A DNA stretch of 64,000 bases from Serendipita indica DSM 11827 (lineage: Eukaryota > Basidiomycota > Agaricomycetes > Sebacinales > Serendipitaceae), in contig CAJVGD010000013.1 in NCBI GenBank assembly GCA_910890315.1, positions 124,001 through 188,000 of the forward strand, given 5' to 3'. The notes under the pieces were generated by a model. The model saw only the letters and a program-made list of their open reading frames with translations. It had not been told where the DNA came from and made no database searches. Of the stretch, positions 21,857-31,766 are shown piece after piece; position 1 is the stretch's first letter; every line of letters starts with the position of its first letter. The translations under genes were made by a program, and so were the position numbers.

Positions 21857-22664
21857 TTACTGGTGCTTGTCCCTGTCCAGGTGATGCGCTATATCCGGGT
21901 AGAGGCGTACCTTCTCCCATCGGTGGGTGGATGCATAAGCTGAGGGTTGATTGTCCGTATTTGGGGGATTTTGAGATACTGCCATCACAGAATTTGCGGT
22001 GATGGAAACAGTGGCGAAATGCGTTGGTGTAGATTCAAAGGTCATAGAATGCTGACGGCCCGCCCCTTTGCCAGTTCCATATCCATCACCGACACTAGTA
22101 TTGGCGTCCATATTTGGCTCTCCATAAACAGGTGTGCTGGCGCCCACACTCGCATTCGCGCTTGTCGCGGCCGAAACTGAAGCAGGCGAGCAGGATCGTG
22201 ATTCGCTATAGCTATTCCTCCGCCGTCGGCCGTGTCCAATCGGGCGATGGTTGAGGATTGGCTGTTGACGTTGACGATGTCGTCCAGGGACTCTGGCGTG
22301 TAATCCAGGATACACAATCCCATCGTCGAGGACGCTACCTGTCGGTTCTAAGGACGAGGAACGAGCCTTTGATCTCGCCAATGTCGAGATTGACGACGGA
22401 TTGTACGTGCGAGGCAGATGGTCTGACCCATTGACGGCCGGTAACGAAGTTGCGAGTCCAGTAAGTGAGAATACATCTCTACGAGAGTGACTTTAGATCA
22501 AATATAGCTCAAGAAAAGCAATAGTGAGGCAGTAACGAACCGGTCACCCATGAACCAAAGTTGTGGTGGAGGTCCAAGGTTCGTTCGGGCCCGGCAATGT
22601 CGGCACGACGCGAAAGGACGTCAGCTCCACAAAGATCGCGTAGAAGAGAACGAATGAGATTCAT
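21857..22664 (-). CDS. Uncharacterised protein, predicted three exons
   Basis: I do not recognise it. A start at 22664 (MNLIRSLLRDLCGADVLS) can be spliced at a GTGACC donor after FGSW. The next exon reads RCILTYWTRNFVTGRQWVRP and ends FLVLRTD. It then joins through a GTAGCG donor and a CACGCCAG acceptor to a long frame ending at 21857 that is Ser/Ala/Thr-rich with an Arg-rich patch (GHGRRRRNS). The joins are in frame, and the peptides of exons 1 and 2 look like ordinary protein. Support is by eye only. The third exon could instead be a separate low-complexity frame. No signal peptide or membrane segment is seen. Confidence 0.35.
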
Positions 22665-22804
22665 TCAATGGTTACAATGAATTACACGTCTAGATAGAGA
22701 AACAATGAGAAATACCAAGGACGTGACCCGTCTGACATACAAAAGAAATGAACCTGGGCTAGCCTATCAGATGTAGAGCATTTCATGATCATATTTATGC
22801 ACTC

Positions 22805-23764
22805 TCAATACGGTTGATAGCGAGGCGCACCCTCCTTGCCCTTCTTCGCCCCTGCCCTCGAGATTGCCCCCGTCGGAGCCACCCAGTCACCAGCAGCATG
22901 ATTACTCTTGCGTGGAGACGGGGTAATGGTCAACAACGGCCTCTCTGGGAAAAAGCTTCTGTTCGGTGGCAGAGCGGGGTGCTTAAGGGGCCGAGGCTGC
23001 ACCTGCGCTACTGGAGCTGGTTTAAGCGATGCTTGATGTGAGGGGGAGGATGTCGTTGGCCGTGGAGGTGCCACAAGGGGGTTCAAGTCGCCTGATCCCG
23101 ACGAACTGTCATCTTCCTCCTCCACTTCTCTCTTCGGTCCGGGTTTTATCAATGGTGGTTCCATTCTCTGTTGATGAGGTCTTGATTGGCTATGTTTCGG
23201 CTGTGAGATTGGCTCGTCTTCGGGTCTTCCTGGTCGAGTGCCGTTCACAACACGTCTTCCTGGACCTTGGCCTCCTCTTCCCATGGATAACGGAACAATG
23301 GCGCTCGTCCTGCCACGACCAGGATACTCGGCGTCCACTAGTCCTCTGATCACTGCTTGGTCTCCTATCTTTCCATGATCTCCACTCGCATACACGTCTT
23401 CCTCTCTGAACAATTGCTTTCTAAGCTCTGAAAATGATGAACGGAGAGCCTTCTTCTCCTCAGCAATCGAATGCAAACGCGCATCCATCTCCGCTTCTGT
23501 CTGGACCATCAACGCTTCGATCCGTACGCGTCGTCGCTGCTGTTCCTCTGCGACTGCCAAGTATTCGGCGACTAATGCATCCAGTTCGCTCTTCTTTGAT
23601 GATAGTGCGGCTGAATAATGTAAATGAACACTCGATAAGAGCTGAGAGTTTGGGTTTGGTACACGAGAGTTTTGTGGTTGCGTCTGTGGCGGCCTAGCGC
23701 GATGCTGAGCAACTTCATTACTGGCTACCCCTCGCTGTGGATGGTTTGGAGGCCTCGAGGACAT
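22805..23764 (-). CDS. Coiled-coil protein with basic, Pro-rich C-terminus
   Basis: It encodes 319 aa from the ATG at 23764 (MSSRPPNHPQRG); the frame extends 19 codons further upstream from a GTG, so a 5' exon is possible. Residues ~55-125 form a heptad-like helix (SELDALVAEYLAVAEEQQ, then EMDARLHSIAEEKKALRSSF). The remainder is disordered, with an acidic Ser patch (REVEEEDDSSSGSGD) and Pro/Arg-rich runs ending in GAKKGKEGAPRYQPY. The function is unknown. It lies next to, and on the same strand as, another coiled-coil gene (23906-24850), but I see no clear homology between them beyond the coiled coil. Confidence 0.6.
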   Translation of the reverse strand: MSSRPPNHPQRGVASNEVAQHRARPPQTQPQNSRVPNPNSQLLSSVHLHYSAALSSKKSELDALVAEYLAVAEEQQRRRVRIEALMVQTEAEMDARLHSIAEEKKALRSSFSELRKQLFREEDVYASGDHGKIGDQAVIRGLVDAEYPGRGRTSAIVPLSMGRGGQGPGRRVVNGTRPGRPEDEPISQPKHSQSRPHQQRMEPPLIKPGPKREVEEEDDSSSGSGDLNPLVAPPRPTTSSPSHQASLKPAPVAQVQPRPLKHPALPPNRSFFPERPLLTITPSPRKSNHAAGDWVAPTGAISRAGAKKGKEGAPRYQPY

Positions 23765-23905
23765 CGCCTTGTCTTCTGTCTTGACAAGGTCGGAGTGTAA
23801 ACTGGAGACGTCCAGCCTCACTCAGACCCGACCTCAACCATTTAAAAAGCGGCAATCCCGTTCTTGTTGCTCAAATACCATCTAAAATCACAGTGGATAC
23901 ATATT

Positions 23906-24850
23906 CTAGCGGGATTCGTTGAGGAGAATTTGATCAAATGCGCGGAGTAGCGTCAACAACGACTCTTTGCGAACAGCAACGAGCGGGGATGGGTCATTGA
24001 CACCGGAGTTATCGATAACACGCAATTCCTTCGTTGGAAGCAACGGAGACTGTGGAGTCGCGCCGCTTTCGTCCAGAGAGCTGGCCTCTGTCCTGGGAGA
24101 ATGAACTATCTGAGAGTCGATCAGTGAATCCAGTGAAGAATGGATCTTTAGTTCAAGTTCGCTCGCTGTCTTCGCTGGTGACTTGGGACTAAGATCGATA
24201 ACTTGCTTGGGGTGAGGAAGATCCCGATGGCCAAACTACGATCGTAAGCAGACCGTATGCATATAGATGATTAGACTCACGTCTGCTATGGAACCAATCT
24301 CTGGTAGAATTGTAGACATCATTGGGCTCTCGACAGAAGCGGATGGGAGAGCTAGTTCCCTATCGAACCATCGCCAGGTGCTCTGGTCCAGCCCTTCACC
24401 CACCGTCCTGACAGCAGGGCGTATATATTCATCGGCGCTCAAATTCTCTCGTTTTTCCAGGTCGAAGCTCCGACTCAGACCAATCCCGAGGCCGAGCCTC
24501 GCGATACTGTCCACGTCTTCCAACTCTTGCTCTACCTCTATCATCTTCTCATGTGCCCTTGATCTCTTGCGTTCAAGCTCATTCAGCAGCTGGGCCTCCA
24601 GGTCCTTTGTCTTCTGCTCAGCAGATGCCTTCTCTTGTTCGAACAGACGTCTTCTTTCCGCGAACTCTGCCTCGAGTTCTCGCCTGCGCTCCCGTGCCTG
24701 TAGGAGTTGGGCTAGGAGATCTTCAAGTGGGCCTGGCGCATCATCTTTGTCATTGGTCGCGGGGGAGGAGAGCGAAGGCTCGTGTCTGGTCGAGGAAGAC
24801 GCGCTAGCCGGGGAACAGGGCGAGAGACTTGTAGGAGAATTACAGTGCAT
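23906..24850 (-). CDS. Coiled-coil protein, two or more exons
   Basis: The first readable ATG is at 24850 (MHCNSPTSLSPCSPAS); the same frame stays open up to 24970 without an ATG, so an upstream exon is likely. A long charged helix follows (LEDLLAQLLQARERRREL, EFAERRRLFEQEK, HEKMIEVEQELEDV). After GSIAD a GTGAGT...CGTAG intron (about 24285-24240) leads to FGHRDLPHPKQVIDLSPKSP and a frame ending LLTLLRAFDQILLNESR at the stop 23908-23906. The splice is supported by the continuing open frame. The function is unknown; a structural or scaffold role is only a guess from the coiled coil. Confidence 0.6.
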
Positions 24851-24970
24851 GTTGGATCTTTGATACTGATCGTAATCGAAGCCCAGTTTGCGAGGATTGA
24901 TGTCGTGGAGTGAACGGGTCCAAGCAGGACATGGAGCCTGACAGTCACATTGGGGCGCCAAAGTCTCCAA

Positions 24971-25488
24971 GACGCTGATTGATACTCTTACCTTCTCTCC
25001 TCAGCAACTATCGGCCCCTCAGTGTTATACGCATAGATTGAGCGCCGCAGTTGCGAGCTTGGCGGAGACTCTACGGTGACCAAATACACATCGCACCGGG
25101 TGTATTGACATGCAGAGGACACGATATGGAGCTTAACAACGCTTTACCGGCAACTTTTGTCCCGTTTCGTGCGCCATCGACCGCTCGGAGGAAGTGAACA
25201 CCCGACGTCTGGAACACTGCCTGCGACCGAGGTACGTCTATCCTGGTTGACAGGCTATTAGTGCTATAATAGATTTTCCATCGATCTTATTCAACGCAGA
25301 CCCCGGGATGTCGAATCCAGCCTGCCTGCCTTGTCAATCGCTTCGGCGGAATAGAAGCTCCGCGGGACGCATATCCAGGATTATGGAAGAGATACGTAAA
25401 CGGGAAGAAATTTCTATAAGAGGACCGGCCTGGGTGAGACTTGCCATGGACATCCTTTCTCCTCGATAAATTTTGCTCATTATCAATC
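24971..25488. other. Intergenic region between divergent genes
   Basis: It holds the promoters of the minus-strand coiled-coil gene and the plus-strand unknown gene. A 5' exon of the former may lie around 24990-25030, where a GTAAGAG donor is visible. Confidence 0.35.
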
Positions 25489-26794
25489 ATGGGATTCCTA
25501 GGTGGTAAAGCAGTAACTGTTGTCGACTTTTGGAATGCTCTACAGTCGAATCCGAGTGCGGGCAAGACTCCAGTCATTCGTCTTACCCATGTCAAGAATC
25601 TCGATTCCAGCCTCGCACACGAGTATCTTCAGCTTATCATCGTCAATGACAAAGGGCGGGAGAGGATTGTCGTCGAGCGGTCCAAACCTGATCGTTTCAT
25701 CTTCAACGGGGAATGGAAAATGCCCAAGATCAAGGAGCATTGGGATCCCCTCAACTCTGAAGGGACTGACTTGCCTCTACCACTCTACAGTCTCGAGTGG
25801 GATCAGGACAAGGCACCGAATCTGTCTCAAATCACCGATATCTGCAAGGCTGTTCACGACTCTGCGCCCGACTACAACATTCTGCTAGGCAAGCACTGCT
25901 ACTGGTACGCATTGCTTGTGTACCAGACGACGAAGCGCGCGTATTACGGACACGAAAAAGAGTGGCCATTCCATACGGCTCGAGGGAAGCCCGCGTTCCC
26001 GGCGTTTGAGTGGTTCTATTCATCCAAGTTGAAGGTGAGGTCATCCCGCCTCTCATTCATATTCTTATCTGCCCCACAGGTCGATGCAGCTGCGTTTCAG
26101 ACAGATCGCGCAACGCATATGAATTGGGTCGAGTCTGGCGATCCTGACCCCTCAAAAGCATCCAAGGGGATGATTAAATCCCTAGAAACGACGTTGAAGG
26201 AAAGCGAAGTCAAAAAGGAGTCTGTACAAGAACTTGCGACCCCCGAAGAATCGGTGAAGACGTCTATTGTGGTGAGCTCACCGCAGCTTCCTCGTGGCCT
26301 ATCTCATTTCTGTAGGATGAACTTGGCGTTCAGACGACACCGTACAAGGGCCCTCCTCCTCCACCAGCAGAGCTTTCGGTCACAACGGTATTTGTTCTAT
26401 CCACTTGTCGACGTATGCTGACTTTTGTAAGATTCTCGAGGAGTACGACGAGGTCATCAAGATGACGGATGAAGATCCAAACGCAGCTGAATACGTTAAG
26501 ATTGCACGCGAAGCCGAGCTTGCGTATGTCAACAAGGCAAGAAACTCATCGTTTTATTTCAAACCTACTGACATTTGCCACTCTCAGGATCGCGCGCCAT
26601 CCGACCCATTAATGATGCCGACAAGCTGGAACCAGTATGGATATTGGGATCTCACCACGAGGTCCCTCGAGATGGACCGAGCGACGGATGTCATGATTGG
26701 CAAGGTATTGCAGCAGATTGGAGTTACGCCAAAAGTCGAACCACCGAGTGATGGCCCCTCTCAGGACGAGGGGAGTACGGCAGACGCAGTATAG
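25489..26794 (+). CDS. Conserved-looking protein of unknown function
   Basis: The ATG at 25489 opens MGFLGGKAVTVVDFWNALQS. Introns at 26035-26079, 26272-26315 and 26388-26431 have good GT-AG ends and keep the frame, giving about 390 aa. A further GC-AG intron (26537-26587, GCAAGA...CTCAG, 51 nt) is possible and would leave 373 aa. The N-terminal 180 residues look like a compact domain: VIRLTHVKN, EYLQLIIVND, ERIVVERSKPDRFIF, and YNILLGKHCYWYALLVYQTT with HCYWYALLVY buried. I recall similar uncharacterised Agaricomycete proteins with a Cys-x-Trp motif here, but no function is known to me. The C-terminal half is acidic and Pro-rich (KGPPPPPAEL). Confidence 0.65.
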
Positions 26795-27253
26795 ATAATA
26801 TGAAATTAGGAGACACGAATCTACAGAATATTGAACTTAGAGTATTGTGCTCGAATCTATTGTTTCGGACGCAATCACCATGTTGAGCAAGCGGCCTAAA
26901 GGAATCCCCGCTGGCGCTTCCACTACCCGTAGACAGCTGCCATGTAAAAACAGACGCTTGAGGCAAATAATAGCGTGTATGTCAAGGATACGGAGGTATG
27001 TAATGGCCGATGAACACGCTAGGGCTTTATAAGAGTGCTGGTAGCTGAATGCCTTTTCGACAGGAGCCCTGAAGCGGGTGTGATGGTCCTCCAACCTCGT
27101 TCAGAATCCCAGCACAGATATTCCTTCTTACGGTGTGCGTATGCCCGATTTGACATTCGGGGTTCCCATCGTGCCATGTCGGTGGAATCGTAGCTCCGTA
27201 GCGTGCACTATGAGATGTACTGATGTTGAAATATCATTGATGGTGTCTTCGTC
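26795..27253. other. Intergenic region
   Basis: No gene is recognised between the unknown gene and the small N/Q-rich gene. Confidence 0.35.
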
Positions 27254-27260
27254 TATAAAA
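27254..27260 (+). promoter_or_regulatory. TATA box of small N/Q-rich gene
   Basis: TATAAAA is followed, within the presumed 5' UTR, by a consensus intron (GTAAGATCG... at about 27322 to CATTCTAG at about 27370). The ATG lies at 27397. Confidence 0.5.
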
Positions 27261-27396
27261 CGAGCTCCGTTGACCCCACCTTTGCTTGCTCGTCCGAGTT
27301 GTTCCCACTATTGCTCAGACAAGTAAGATCGTATCATTTGATCACATTTTCACTAAACCCTACATTCTAGGACTGCACTTTATTCGATACGACTCA

Positions 27397-27615
27397 ATGC
27401 CCGAAACAAAATCTAACGCCCAGCCAACCAAGAGCACTTCCACCGGTGGCTCGGGGAGTAATGATTCCGGCCAAGGTATTAAGGCGAGGGATACATCCAG
27501 CCAAAATAATGGGACGAAGGGAAACAACGATAATGGCAAAGACCAACCCAAGAACAATCAGTCAAATTCGCAGCAGCCTCGCTACCAAAACAATAACGGA
27601 ACGAAGGGAAAGTAG
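27397..27615 (+). CDS. Small disordered N/Q/G/K-rich protein (72 aa)
   Basis: MPETKSNAQPTKSTST opens a 72-residue protein almost devoid of hydrophobic residues. It has an imperfect internal repeat (QNNGTKGNN and NNNGTKGK) and several KxxQ/N clusters. No Cys, signal peptide or membrane segment is present, so it is probably intracellular and intrinsically disordered. A strong TATA box and an apparent 5' UTR intron upstream argue that it is a real transcript. This composition recalls stress-inducible hydrophilins, which is inference only. Confidence 0.5.
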   Translation: MPETKSNAQPTKSTSTGGSGSNDSGQGIKARDTSSQNNGTKGNNDNGKDQPKNNQSNSQQPRYQNNNGTKGK

Positions 27616-28350
27616 ATAACGGAAACCCCTATGGACCAGTGGTCTAAACCTGTAGCGAAATAAACTTTGTTCACCAGAAATCTTGCTCCGTTGGTCACTA
27701 TCCAGCTAGTTGAGGATGTTTTGGAGAGAGATAAGACTAGGTCTGTTTGCGGTGTCACACTTGTGGTCAAGACGGTTGGTCGGTTAGGGTGCAAGTGGTG
27801 GTCAACCGTTGCTCCTATACCATGTTGCGCAGTCTCTGGGATTTGCATTGTGTTTCTACTCCCTCATAGACATGGACGTTTGGATCCTACTGCGGGCTCG
27901 GGGACTGTCATCACCGAAGGGCACTCGGTGGTCGAGGGAGAACCGGTTTTCGTCGGACACATAGAAAGTCAGCATGGACCCTAGGGTTCTTCTTCCGACG
28001 CGACCCGGATATAAGCGATACTTTATTCAGATTGCTGACGAGGCTATACGCCGAGCGCTCAAACACGCAAGCCCGCGAACGCCTCGTATGGCCCCAAGGT
28101 AATGAACAGTACACTCGGAACACTCGTTTATAATCCTAATCGAACCCAGGACCTCATGCCCGGCATGAGGGTAATAATGGTAGACGCGCATTCTTCCGAC
28201 AAATGTATAAGCGCCCTGATACGAACTCGGAGGTTGTAGTGCAATATTTCCTGCGGAGTTGAGACGTTTGCACCGCATCGAACAGCAAGTCAAAAGGCGG
28301 CGTTTGGAACCCGCCCCTGCGCTTCTCCACCAATATCCCTTCCCCTTTCG
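27616..28350. other. Intergenic region
   Basis: No convincing gene. A 105-residue plus frame at 27667-27984 lacks recognisable features, and its codon composition does not look like the neighbouring genes. Confidence 0.35.
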
Positions 28351-29514
28351 ATGTCATCTTATTCTTCCACTTTGACAGCGACATTGTCAGCTACAAGCTC
28401 GACGTTGAGCTTGGACGACACACCTCGTTCCCGCTTTATCGATCCACCTGCACATAAAAGCACAATTCAGCGACTAAATGACGACTGCCTCGTTGATGTA
28501 TTCTACCACCTCGCATTCTCACCACTCCGTTCGCCGTCTCGCATCATACGGAACCCACGATTCCCGCGAATGGTCGACATTGAGGTTCAACCCCACCAAA
28601 ACCTCGACTTGCTGGCCTGTATCCAGGTGTCAAAGGCGTGGTATGCCCTAGCGATTCGGGCGTTGTATGCGACGTTGGTGGTGAGGATGGGTGAGAGGGA
28701 CAAATGGTTTGAGCGCATTCCACTCTCGGTGCATGCGTGCAAGGAAGGTGAAGCTGAAGACTCTTATCAGAGTAGACTGGGAGACGAGCAACGTCTTTGG
28801 GCGAGGAGAAGACACTGGGTTCAAAAAGTCTTTGTCGTGGGAGGTGGCGACTTTATGCTCATGGGTCTACCGATTATGGACGTATGGATCCTCTTCCCCA
28901 ACATTCACGACGTGTCAATTGTAGGACATGGGCCACCTGTCGGCGGGCTGCTTTCGTCGTCGGTCTTCCAGCAGCTGGATGCGAACCCGTGTGGAGCTGG
29001 GATCCTTGGGCGGATCACTTCACTTTGTATTGCTGGGACGGTGGCGTGTACGATGCAAGAGGCGGAGAGGAGGCAGAACGTGGTGGAGTTGATGGAGTTG
29101 CTCGTGCGATTGCCAAGGCTGCAGTCTCTCGAGCTGCAGGGCTATCACTATTCGATATTGGCATGTTCATCACCCTCGCCAACACCAGCCTCGGCGTCAG
29201 GTCTGGCCACGCCCCACGCTGTTTCAATACTCGCAAGCCGAGAACCACCAGCCTTTGCTTTGCATTCACTGCGAGTCGCAGACTGCACCTTTTCGATAGA
29301 TATCCTCTGGTGGATCGTATCTGGGAGTTTGGAGACGCTAGAAAGTGTCTACGTACCGGCTGGAGTTATCGTGGAGGGACCCAACACCTCGACATTGATT
29401 AACATTGATGCCCAGGGTGAGAAGAGGGACCGAGTTGAAGACATGGGCAAGCGTGACAAGGAGAGGTGGTTGGCGTCGCTTACTGGCAGACGCGTCGAGA
29501 GGCTGTCAGTGTAA
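28351..29514 (+). CDS. F-box-like / LRR-like protein, divergent from the left cluster
   Basis: This single-exon gene encodes 387 aa. After a Ser/Thr-rich leader, IQRLNDDCLVDVFYHLAFSP resembles an F-box-like helix. It is followed by LDLLACIQVSKAWYALAIRALYATLVV, a typical post-F-box segment in basidiomycete proteins. Leucine-rich pieces appear later (LPRLQSLELQGYHYS, LHSLRVADCTF, LETLESVYVPAG). It lacks the CRYF and FDRHLVRF blocks of the 3.8-19 kb family, so it belongs to a different subfamily. The role as an SCF adaptor is inferred. Confidence 0.7.
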   Translation: MSSYSSTLTATLSATSSTLSLDDTPRSRFIDPPAHKSTIQRLNDDCLVDVFYHLAFSPLRSPSRIIRNPRFPRMVDIEVQPHQNLDLLACIQVSKAWYALAIRALYATLVVRMGERDKWFERIPLSVHACKEGEAEDSYQSRLGDEQRLWARRRHWVQKVFVVGGGDFMLMGLPIMDVWILFPNIHDVSIVGHGPPVGGLLSSSVFQQLDANPCGAGILGRITSLCIAGTVACTMQEAERRQNVVELMELLVRLPRLQSLELQGYHYSILACSSPSPTPASASGLATPHAVSILASREPPAFALHSLRVADCTFSIDILWWIVSGSLETLESVYVPAGVIVEGPNTSTLINIDAQGEKRDRVEDMGKRDKERWLASLTGRRVERLSV

Positions 29515-29529
29515 ATTAATCTATATATC

Positions 29530-29895
29530 CTATTTATTTGACAATGCTAGATTGCCAAGGATATTGCCAAACAGAACATCATCCAGGAGTTTGTTGATCC
29601 GACCGAGGCTGGAGCCCTCTAGATGTGCAAATAAAACTATATCGGAGATAATTCTTGGCATCGGAGAAGGTACAGGTCGGCTAAGCTGCGACGGTTCCCA
29701 TTCAGCGGCCGTCGCGTGGGTGGCTAAGAGGGTTGGAGACCGCCTCTTTGGCCCATAAACCGGGGGAAGTGATGTCAACCAAGAGGGTCCTGGCAATCTA
29801 TCCAGCATGGTTCTGATTACCTTACACTGGATTTGTTCATTCCCACGTGCGATGGCAACTCTTGCGCGGTTCACCAATCCATCCAGACCCCACAA
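29530..29895 (-). CDS. Possible small minus-strand gene
   Basis: This open frame of about 120 codons has no ATG at its upstream end and so would need a 5' exon. The peptide has a plausible composition (LVNRARVAIARGNEQIQ, CKVIRTMLDRLPGP, SLGRINKLLDDVLFGN) and the frame continues upstream as FAEWSWSRGWRR. No domain is recognised. It would be convergent with the F-box-like gene at 28351. It may be chance. Confidence 0.2.
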   Translation of the reverse strand: MWGLDGLVNRARVAIARGNEQIQCKVIRTMLDRLPGPSWLTSLPPVYGPKRRSPTLLATHATAAEWEPSQLSRPVPSPMPRIISDIVLFAHLEGSSLGRINKLLDDVLFGNILGNLALSNK

Positions 29896-30197
29896 GAGTC
29901 TGCGCCAACCCCTCGACCAAGACCACTCAGCAAAGCTTGCATGGCTCCTATGAGCACCAACTAATCCTCAGCTGCAACGACTCCAAGAGCAGCGGCGGGC
30001 GCGATGCGATGGAAACGGATTCATATAAGCGTTTCTGAGACTCGCACATATCCCGTCAAAGCCACAAACTGCGGCGCGGTTGTCATAAAGCTCTAGCGAA
30101 AAGGCCGAATGGGCGGGTTTGTCCGGCCAAGCAAGAGACCGCAGGCGGCGCATAGCCGCTGGTCCGCCTTCCAGACTCGAGTTTCCCGTGATTTCTC

Positions 30198-30206
30198 TAT
30201 ATAAAG
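30198..30206 (+). promoter_or_regulatory. TATA box of small CxC gene B
   Basis: TATATAAAG followed by CCC lies 71 nt before the ATG at 30269. The core TATAAAGCCC is shared exactly with the promoter of copy C. Confidence 0.5.
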
Positions 30207-30268
30207 CCCGCATTAGATGTCCTACTCGCAGATCACAACTCCCAACCCTCACCCACAACTCTGCCAAC

Positions 30269-30682
30269 ATGCAAGCCTTTATCAAATCAAACATGACCCT
30301 CATCGCACCTTCGACCGCTGCCAGCACACGCGCCTTGACTTCGGGCTCTTCACGCGCATTTGAGCAGCTCTCGAATCATCTCCAGTTTTCTTCCATCTCA
30401 GACTCGACTACACTTTACCCACAGGGTGACGTTACCGGGCCAGACGAACACACATCAGAATGCCAGTGTTCTCATCTACCGACTTCCAAAGTCAAGACCC
30501 CGCAGGGTGTGATTGAAGTCCAGTTTTGCACATGTTACGTACAGGAGACGGAAGGTAAGCAGCTACAAGTCGGCATCCTACATCAGATCTCTTACATTTT
30601 CATAGCCTATGAACAAAGCCCAAGGCATCCAGCGTACCTTCAAGTACCCAAACAAAAGCAAAACGGTCGAGCCCGGTATTGA
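30269..30682 (+). CDS. Small CxC-motif protein, copy B
   Basis: Two exons (30269-30554 and 30606-30682) give 120 aa. The N-terminal ~60 residues are Ser/Thr-rich (MQAFIKSNMTLIAPST...). Then come ECQC, 20 spacer residues, and EVQFCTCYVQETE. The GTAAGC donor follows directly in phase 1, as in copies A, C and C'. The tail AYEQSPRHPAYLQVPKQKQN is short and basic. Four Cys in two CxC pairs could bind a metal or form disulfides. No secretion signal is apparent. It lies about 0.9 kb upstream of copy C and 1.5 kb from the FunK1 gene, on the same strand. Confidence 0.55.
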   Translation: MQAFIKSNMTLIAPSTAASTRALTSGSSRAFEQLSNHLQFSSISDSTTLYPQGDVTGPDEHTSECQCSHLPTSKVKTPQGVIEVQFCTCYVQETEGKQLQVGILHQISYIFIAYEQSPRHPAYLQVPKQKQNGRARY

Positions 30683-31090
30683 GAGACAGGAGAGGTTGAT
30701 CAGCCTTGATCCTCCCCCCCACCTCTACCCTGCCGACTCGGTGATCGCGATGCGCCTTTGCTCATCGCACCATGTTCTCCTTGGCTTATACATCTGTCAT
30801 CTCGCTGCGGGAAATCTGCCTCGTCTGCAACGCGCGTTGCGGCGAAATAGAACCCGAACCAGCTCCTTTCCCTCTGCTGCGGTAAGAGATGGTCAGACGT
30901 TGTATCAGATTTTAGATTTATTTCTTCGTATATTCGTACCCTCATGCATGCAATCGTACTCACGCTTTACCTCGTTTATCTCCACTACGGAAATCGCTCG
31001 GATTCCCTTATAGGTCCGGCTCGGCATTGAGATGATCCCCACTTGGTCATCGTATCACTTCAGCTCGCCAAGTATAGGTTTGACTAAGGA

Positions 31091-31097
31091 TATAAAG
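31091..31097 (+). promoter_or_regulatory. TATA box of small CxC gene C
   Basis: TATAAAG followed by CCC lies 78 nt upstream of the ATG at 31169. It has the same TATAAAGCCC core as copy B. Confidence 0.5.
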
Positions 31098-31168
31098 CCC
31101 TCAGTAAGCCGACCAAGGCTCGTTGTCTCTCCCTTCACCCAACGGTTCCATTTCCAAACTGGACGAAA

Positions 31169-31531
31169 ATGAGCCTGCAAAGTGTTTATCCACTGGATGT
31201 GGATATCAACGAGTACAAGAGGTGTCGCTGTGATGTGTCCACGTCTGTCCGCCCAGCGACGTTGGCAAAAGAGTACTCGGCCTCGAGGACGGGTATATCG
31301 TTCCATGTGTGTACATGTAATGTCGATAACAATGGTACGTCTTCCCTCCCACCCCTCTTTCTCTCTCTCCTTCGTCCTCAGAGTAAGGCAAGAGGCTGAT
31401 ATCGTCATATAGCCCTGAACGAGTATGCACGGCATAATGTGTCGGGGTTTCTCCGAGATCCCTGGTCGGCCTCATCGTCTCAGGCCATAGCCAAAGCGAC
31501 GATGCAGATTAAAAGGGTCATCCCGAATTGA
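31169..31531 (+). CDS. Small CxC-motif protein, copy C
   Basis: Exon 1 (31169-31334) encodes MSLQSVYPLDVDINEYKRCRCDVS... and ends ISFHVCTCNVDNN at a phase-1 GTACGT donor, the same place as in copies A and B. Two acceptors are visible. One ends at 31381 after a long pyrimidine tract and gives GAG then an immediate stop (56 aa). The other ends at 31412 and gives ALNEYARHNVSGFLRDPWSA... to the stop at 31531 (94 aa). The Ala at the junction matches copy B (AYEQ). The pairs CRC and CTC are spaced by 25 residues. The function is unknown. It lies 236 nt upstream of the FunK1 ATG on the same strand. Confidence 0.55.
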
Positions 31532-31766
31532 ACCTATGCAATCATCTTTCTCACGTCTCTCGTGTATCAACAAGATCTTATAAATGATTCTATTTATTCT
31601 GTTCACTCTGGGCGGTTTGACGTTCGACCTCTTATAGGGAGTCAGAGCCGACATGCTCTCTTTGTCACACTTGAGATGATAAATATTTACCAATTTATTG
31701 TCGCTTTCTTGCGCTACTTCAAGGTAGGGGGAAAGTGGCTGCCTAAACTTGGTCTCCACGCCGGCC

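Noticed and set aside
24267-24863. A 198-codon plus-strand frame
   Set aside because: It is Ser/Arg/Leu-rich, lies exactly opposite the coiled-coil gene on the minus strand and has no domain. It is the usual mirror of a Glu/Arg-rich helix.
27667-27984. 105-codon plus frame as a possible Cys/Trp small protein
   Set aside because: No motif, no TATA box at the right distance, and its codon composition is unlike neighbouring genes.
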